64,000 nt of DNA from Oceanobacillus sp. HTM 045. GTDB lineage: Bacteria > Pseudomonadota > Alphaproteobacteria > Rhodobacterales > Rhodobacteraceae. The translations under genes and the position numbers were made by a program. Every line of letters begins with the position of its first letter. Positions within the stretch are counted from its first letter, which is position 1. Under the pieces are notes generated by a model, which had not been told where the DNA came from, ran no database searches, and was given only the letters and a program-made list of their open reading frames with translations. The stretch covers positions 436,001 through 500,000 of the forward strand of contig WNWL01000004.1 of NCBI GenBank assembly GCA_009733745.1, written 5' to 3'. This document shows, piece after piece, positions 59,988-64,000 of the stretch.

Positions 59988-60568
59988 CCCGCCACCTCGT
60001 AGGGCACCCTGTAGCCGAGCCCCGCGAGCAGGCCCGCCGTCTCGGTCAGCGGCAGGCCGACCACGTTGGTGTAGCTGCCGGTGATCGAGGGGATGAAGGC
60101 GGCGGCGATGCCCTGGATGGCGTAGCCGCCCGCCTTGCCCCGCCACTCGCCGGAGCGGAGATAGGCCGACAGTTCCTCGTCGGAGAGGCGCTTCATGCTC
60201 ACATGGGTCTCCACGGCGCGCTCCGCGGCGCGGTTGCCGAGGCGGGCGCAGACGGCCGTCGTCACCCGGTGGCGCCGGCCCGAGAGGGCGAGCAGGAACT
60301 CCGCCGCCTCGCCCGCGTCATCCGGCTTGCCGAGGATGCGCCGGCCCATCGCCACCACCGTGTCGGCGGCCAGCACGAGCGCGTCCGGCTCCTGCGCGGC
60401 AATGGCGGCGCATTTCTCCGCCGCCAGCCGCCGCGCATAGGGCCGCGGCAACTCGCCCTTCAGGGGGGTCTCGTCGATATCCGCGGGAATCACCGCGTCC
60501 GGCGCCACGCCGATGCGGGCGAGCAGCTCGCGCCGTCGGGGCGAGGCGGAAGCGAGGATCAGCCGCAA
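59984..60568 (-). CDS. maf: Maf-like nucleotide pyrophosphatase
   Basis: 194 residues, starting [18 protein letters not shown], the Maf signature, with [27 protein letters not shown] and [16 protein letters not shown]. Maf proteins hydrolyse non-canonical or pyrimidine nucleoside triphosphates to monophosphates, acting as house-cleaning enzymes. The start is TTG at 60568, the only start codon between the infA stop and the SASPRR motif. It lies 9 bases after infA and is coupled to rng. Confidence 0.93.
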   Translation of the reverse strand: MRLILASASPRRRELLARIGVAPDAVIPADIDETPLKGELPRPYARRLAAEKCAAIAAQEPDALVLAADTVVAMGRRILGKPDDAGEAAEFLLALSGRRHRVTTAVCARLGNRAAERAVETHVSMKRLSDEELSAYLRSGEWRGKAGGYAIQGIAAAFIPSITGSYTNVVGLPLTETAGLLAGLGYRVPYEVAG

Positions 60569-60577
60569 GCGCGGGGC

Positions 60578-60796
60578 TTACTTGAAGCGGTAGGTGATCC
60601 GCCCCTTGGTCAGGTCGTAGGGCGTCATCTCGACCTGCACCTTGTCGCCCGCGAGCACGCGGATGCGGTTCTTGCGCATCTTGCCCGCGGTATGGGCGAT
60701 GATCTCATGGCCGTTCTCGAGCTGCACCCGAAAGGTCGCGTTGGGCAGAAGCTCGACGACCGTCCCGGGGAACTCAAGAGTTTCTTCCTTGGCCAT
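60578..60796 (-). CDS. infA: translation initiation factor IF-1
   Basis: 72 residues, complete, with the S1-like OB fold: [34 protein letters not shown] and [16 protein letters not shown] are nearly identical to alphaproteobacterial IF-1. It binds the A site of the 30S subunit during initiation. It is first in the infA-maf-rng run; the 88 bases upstream probably hold the promoter. Confidence 0.98.
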   Translation of the reverse strand: MAKEETLEFPGTVVELLPNATFRVQLENGHEIIAHTAGKMRKNRIRVLAGDKVQVEMTPYDLTKGRITYRFK

Positions 60797-60884
60797 GCCG
60801 TCTCCACAATCGAAAACGCGCGGAATCGTCCCGCGCGGAGGCGCGGAACATGGCCTCTCCCGAGGGAAAAAGCAAGCCGGGGCG

Positions 60885-61280
60885 TCAGGACGCCGCGATC
60901 AGGACCGTGAGCCTGTTGCGCCCGTCGTCGGCCGGGCCGTAGTCGAGCCGCGCGGCCATCTTGCGGACGAGCATCAGGCCCAGCCCGCCGGGCTCGTCGT
61001 CGCGCGCCTCCGGCACGGGGGTCTCCGGGTCGAACGGGGCGCCGCGGTCGAGGATCGCCAGTTCCAGCCCGGCCTCGCCCGGCGCGAGGCGGATTTCCAC
61101 CGGCCCCGTGTCGCCGCCGTACTTGGCGAGGTTGGTGACGATCTCCTCGGCGATCAGCTCCGCCCGGTAGCGCGTGCGCGGGTCCACGCCGAGCGCGTCC
61201 AGCGCCGCGGCAAGCTCTGCCGCGAGCACGGGAAAGCCTGCGCTGCCGGGCGGGATCTGGAAGGCGACGGGCGCGGACAA
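60885..61280 (-). CDS. RsbW-like serine kinase / anti-sigma type ATPase
   Basis: 131 residues, a small HATPase_c_2 protein. It has the N-box Asn50 in [13 protein letters not shown]1 in [10 protein letters not shown] and G2 in [11 protein letters not shown], all intact, so ATP binding is expected. RsbW-type proteins phosphorylate their STAS partner and hold a sigma factor or other target. The start is TTG at 61280, 19 bases after the STAS gene's stop. Gene order phosphatase - STAS - kinase on one strand marks a partner-switching module; no sigma factor gene is nearby. Confidence 0.88.
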   Translation of the reverse strand: MSAPVAFQIPPGSAGFPVLAAELAAALDALGVDPRTRYRAELIAEEIVTNLAKYGGDTGPVEIRLAPGEAGLELAILDRGAPFDPETPVPEARDDEPGGLGLMLVRKMAARLDYGPADDGRNRLTVLIAAS

Positions 61281-61299
61281 GGTCAGCGGCTGCCGGCGG

Positions 61300-61632
61300 T
61301 CAGGCGATTGCCGCGCGCGCGGACGCCTCGTCCTCGAAGATCGGCACGATCTGGTCCATCGACGCCATGTCGAGAACCTCCTTCACCGGCTCCTGCAGCC
61401 CGAAGATCGCGATCTTGCGCCCGTTCGAGCGCATCGGCCGGGTCACCGCCACGAACATGCGGATGCCCATCGAAGCGATGAAGGTGACGCCGGTCATGTC
61501 GACGACGGTGTCGTTCTCGGCCACGGTCGCGGTGAATTGCGACTCGACATCGCCGACGCCGATCACGTCCATCCTGCCGTCGAACGCGACCTTTACCGCG
61601 CCGCCGTCAATCGGAGTGACGGTCATTTCCAT
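61300..61632 (-). CDS. STAS anti-sigma factor antagonist (RsbV-like)
   Basis: 110 residues of STAS fold with the phosphorylatable Ser54 in TFIASMGIRMFVA, and the usual VKVAFDGRMDVIGV start. In partner-switching systems the unphosphorylated form binds the RsbW-like kinase and frees its target; the kinase inactivates it at this serine and the PP2C phosphatase restores it. Both partner genes flank it on the same strand. Confidence 0.92.
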   Translation of the reverse strand: MEMTVTPIDGGAVKVAFDGRMDVIGVGDVESQFTATVAENDTVVDMTGVTFIASMGIRMFVAVTRPMRSNGRKIAIFGLQEPVKEVLDMASMDQIVPIFEDEASARAAIA

Positions 61633-61673
61633 GATAGTTCCCTCGTCCTCTTTGCCGTGATGGCCCCTATAGC

Positions 61674-62807
61674 CTAGTCGAAGGCGATCGTCATCAGCGA
61701 GCAGTCATCCTGCAGTGGTCCCGGCGCCGCCGCCTCGCGCACCGCGGCGAACAGGCGGCGGGATTCGGCCTCGCGACCGGGCGGCCCGGACAGGAGGCGC
61801 ACGAAATCGCCGAGCCGCCACTGCCGCCCGGTGCGGTCGGTCAGGTCGAACACCCCGTCGGAGAACAGGTAGAGCGTTGCCCCGTGCGGCACCTCGACAT
61901 GGGCCGAGCCGTAGGCATAGCCCGGCACCGCGCCCATCAGCGGGTTGTCGACCCGGAGCTGCGCCATGCGCCTGCGGTCGGCGGAGACGAGATAGCCCGG
62001 GTGATGCCCGCCCGAGCCGTAGGTCAGCACCCGGCTCGGCACGTGGTAGACGCCGTACCACATGGTGAAGCAGAACCCGTCATGGTCGTCCATCAGGAAG
62101 GTGTCGTTCAGCCGCGTCAGCACCTGCCCCGGGTCGCGGAAATCGACGCCCGGCAGCGCCTGCCGGCGCAGCGCCGACATGATCGAGGTGGAGTGCATCG
62201 CCGCGCCCACCCCGTGGCCGGACACGTCGATCAGGTAGGCGGTCGCGGTATCGCCGTCGAGCGCGTGGTAGCCGAACACGTCGCCGCCCAGCTTGGCCGA
62301 GGGCTCGTAGACCCAGTCGACGCGCAGCGCCCCCTCGGTGATCGGCCGCGGCAGCAGCGAGATGACGTACTGCGCCGCGCGCTCGAGATCCTGCGCCAGC
62401 GCCTGCGCCGCGGCGATGTCGGACTCGCGGCGCCACTCGAAGCGCAGCATGTTGGCGCCGACCTGGAAGCTGTGCCCGTGGCGCAGCCGGTGCGGCCCCT
62501 CCAGCCGCCGCCCGGCGACGAAGGTGCCGTTGGTGGAGCCCATGTCCTCCAGCCAGATCTCGTCGCCCCGGCGCTCCACCTTCGCGTGCTGGCGCGAGAT
62601 GCGCAGGTCGTCGATCAGTAGGCCGCAGCCATCCGCCCGGCCGATCACCATCGCCGAGTCGCCCAGCGGCACCGCGCGCTCGTCGCGCTCGCTCACCATC
62701 AGTACGATGAAGGGCCGGGCCACCTCGCCCGGGTCCTCCGCCGGGGCGACCCCGGTGATGCTGGTGATCTGCGTGCGCTCGTTCGGATCCAAGCCGGGCC
62801 TCCCCAT
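61674..62807 (-). CDS. FHA domain fused to SpoIIE/PP2C-type phosphatase (RsbU-like)
   Basis: 377 residues. The FHA domain (about 45-120) has IGRADGCGLLIDD, RISRQHAKVE and GSTNGTFVAGRRL, so it should bind a phosphothreonine partner. After a short helix the PP2C/SpoIIE domain has GGDVFGYHAL, LIDVSGHGVGAAMHS, LYLFSDGVFD and DDCSLM, with metal-binding Asp residues present. It would dephosphorylate the STAS antagonist encoded next. A TTG five codons downstream has a better ribosome site (GGGGAGG at 6 bases) than the ATG at 62807 and may be the true start. Confidence 0.9.
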   Translation of the reverse strand: MGRPGLDPNERTQITSITGVAPAEDPGEVARPFIVLMVSERDERAVPLGDSAMVIGRADGCGLLIDDLRISRQHAKVERRGDEIWLEDMGSTNGTFVAGRRLEGPHRLRHGHSFQVGANMLRFEWRRESDIAAAQALAQDLERAAQYVISLLPRPITEGALRVDWVYEPSAKLGGDVFGYHALDGDTATAYLIDVSGHGVGAAMHSTSIMSALRRQALPGVDFRDPGQVLTRLNDTFLMDDHDGFCFTMWYGVYHVPSRVLTYGSGGHHPGYLVSADRRRMAQLRVDNPLMGAVPGYAYGSAHVEVPHGATLYLFSDGVFDLTDRTGRQWRLGDFVRLLSGPPGREAESRRLFAAVREAAAPGPLQDDCSLMTIAFD

Positions 62808-62913
62808 CCGGGGCCGACTATGGAACGCCGCCGCCGGTGCGGCAAGCGGGCAGGGGCACGCGACGTCGCGGAGAAGGACTTTTGCCAGAACCGGCCATCG
62901 GCGGCCGCCCCGC

Positions 62914-63351
62914 CTAACCCGCCAGCTCCGTCCTGATGCGCTCCACGAGCTGGTCGCGGGTCTGGCGGTAGGCGTCGAGCCGCTGCGCCCGCGTGTCGCC
63001 CACGCCCGCCGGGTCCAGCGTCGGCCAGTAGATCACGTCCAGCGCGTGGTGGCGGGTGTATTCCAGCGCCCGGCGCTGCGCCGCGGGCGAGAGCGCCACC
63101 AGCAGGTCGAACGAGCCGATCGCCTCGCCCTCCCGCTCCAGCTCCTCGAAGCTGCGCCCGTGATGGCCGGAAATGTCGATGCCGATCTCGCGCGCCACCT
63201 CGACCATGAACGGGTCCACCTCCATGCCCGAGGTCACGCCCGCCGACTGGACGTAGAGCCGGTGCCCGTAGAGCCGCTTGGCGATGCCCTCGGCCATCGG
63301 GGAGCGCACGGCGTTGCGGTTGCAGGCGAAGAGCACGGAGGCTGCCGCCAT
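62914..63351 (-). CDS. low-molecular-weight phosphotyrosine phosphatase family protein
   Basis: 145 residues. The P-loop is CNRNAVRSPMAE (Cys10, Arg16), fitting the CX5R pattern of LMW-PTP/arsenate-reductase-like enzymes but lacking the usual CxGNxCRSP spacing residues. The general-acid Asp region is YWPTLDPAG. The 3'-flanking region is separated from infA by the partner-switching genes, whereas the two genes upstream of it are in the usual order: hisD, UPF0262 and this one. It begins 4 bases after the UPF0262 stop. Confidence 0.85.
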   Translation of the reverse strand: MAAASVLFACNRNAVRSPMAEGIAKRLYGHRLYVQSAGVTSGMEVDPFMVEVAREIGIDISGHHGRSFEELEREGEAIGSFDLLVALSPAAQRRALEYTRHHALDVIYWPTLDPAGVGDTRAQRLDAYRQTRDQLVERIRTELAG

Positions 63352-63355
63352 CCCC

Positions 63356-63847
63356 TCAGCCCCGCTGGGAGAGGGCCGCGATCAGGGTAAAGAGCCGCCG
63401 CGCGGTCTCCCGGTCGGTCTCGGCCTTGCCCTCCAGCCGTTCCAGCACGATGTCGGCGCCCGCGTCGTGCAGCCCGCGCCGGCCCATGTCGATCGCCTCG
63501 ATCTTCGCCGGCGGCAGCGTCTTCACCGCGTCGGCATATTGCGCGCAGATCGCGAGGTAGTCGGTGATCGCGGTGCGGAAGGGCGAGAGCGAAAGGTGGA
63601 AGCTCGCCGCCGGCCTGCCGTCCCCGGTGGTCAGGTCGAACACCAGCTTGCGGTCGGGCATCCCGATGGTGAGCGAGTAGGGCCCGCCCGGCGGCTCGGT
63701 GCCGTCGCTGCGCGGCAGCAGGCGGAAATGGTTCGACTCGGAGAGGTCGAACAGCGCGATGTCGATCTCCTGCTGCACCTCGGGCGGGCGCGGGGCAGGG
63801 CGGTCCTCCAGCAGGACGACGCAGGCGAGGCGGTCGGTCTCCTCCAT
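63356..63847 (-). CDS. UPF0262 family protein
   Basis: 163 residues matching the UPF0262 family of alphaproteobacteria: IDIALFDLSESNHFRL, PYSLTIGMPDRKLVFDL and SLSPFRTAITDYLAICAQY. The function is unknown. The family is found next to hisD, as here (4-base gap), and next to the phosphatase gene that follows. Confidence 0.9.
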   Translation of the reverse strand: MEETDRLACVVLLEDRPAPRPPEVQQEIDIALFDLSESNHFRLLPRSDGTEPPGGPYSLTIGMPDRKLVFDLTTGDGRPAASFHLSLSPFRTAITDYLAICAQYADAVKTLPPAKIEAIDMGRRGLHDAGADIVLERLEGKAETDRETARRLFTLIAALSQRG

Positions 63848-63851
63848 CGCG

Positions 63852-64000
63852 CTACTCCCCCGCCATCCGGTGGCGGATCGAGAGCCCGTGCGCCTCCAGC
63901 CCCTCGGAGAAGGCCAGCGTCTCGCCCGCCGGGCCGATCGCCGCCAGCCCCTCGCGGCTCACCTGCGTCAGCGTGGTGCGCTTCATGAAATCGAGCACCG
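63852..64000 (-). CDS. hisD: histidinol dehydrogenase, C-terminal end
   Basis: Only the last 49 residues lie in the window: VLDFMKRTTLTQVSREGL, LAFSEGLEAHGLSIRHRM. The FMKRTT and EGLEAH motifs, with the metal- and substrate-contacting Glu and His, are those of HisD, which oxidises histidinol to histidine in the last two steps of histidine synthesis. It ends 4 bases before the UPF0262 start. Confidence 0.9.
   Translation of the reverse strand, partial: VLDFMKRTTLTQVSREGLAAIGPAGETLAFSEGLEAHGLSIRHRMAGE

Overview
The window is GC-rich (about 70 %) and tightly packed. It looks like a chromosome segment of an alphaproteobacterium of the Rhodobacterales or a close relative. The clues are the block hisD - UPF0262 - low-molecular-weight phosphatase - infA - maf - rng - yacG - tRNA-Phe at the right end, a DUF1523 protein, a short RNase E/G without a zinc-link tail, a MetRS with an FSTSQ signature, and the many GTG/TTG starts and ATGA/TGATG overlaps. 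The placement is inferred from gene content and order; no database search was possible.

Left part (1-21 kb): the start of a DUF2235 hydrolase, a form II CoxL-type molybdenum hydroxylase, a large Ala/Pro-rich envelope protein followed by a phosphate-binding-like/OmpA fusion, a Tat-exported molybdenum hydroxylase with its 2Fe-2S subunit, and a divergent TetR regulator with palindromic sites in its promoter region. Next come two effector-like proteins (one with HSSF/GHY motifs, one LysM-like with HExxH), a thiolase, metG, two GNAT acetyltransferases, a His-rich secreted protein, a methyltransferase and a PaiB-like protein. An 0.8 kb gene-free stretch (21.0-21.8 kb) carries a duplicated element.

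Middle (21.8-29.2 kb): a run of seven minus-strand genes encodes a long coiled-coil protein, an unknown soluble protein, an AAA+ ATPase, two small membrane proteins, a DUF6638-like protein and DUF1523. The last five are nearly all translationally coupled. I cannot assign a function; it is a candidate undescribed system.

29.8-42.4 kb: signalling. Two tandem receiver/degenerate-ATPase paralogues are followed by pcaD and a TauE/SafE permease, then a chemosensory operon: PAS-GGDEF-EAL protein, triple CheW, receiver-less CheB, CheR, CheA, STAS, CheY and an unknown protein. No methyl-accepting receptor is encoded nearby. The operon probably acts with receptors encoded elsewhere or on a non-flagellar output.

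42.5-52 kb: a dimethylglycine-dehydrogenase-like FAD/GcvT enzyme, a ferredoxin-reductase-like flavoprotein, and a GTPase/Roadblock module: a dynamin-like GTPase coupled to a second GTPase with a C-terminal Roadblock/LC7 domain, plus two stand-alone Roadblock proteins. This module is the most striking find.

52-64 kb: the housekeeping block, apparently interrupted twice. A three-gene RND efflux system lies between rng and yacG, and an RsbU/V/W-type partner-switching set (FHA-PP2C phosphatase, STAS antagonist, ATP-binding kinase) lies between infA and the phosphatase gene.
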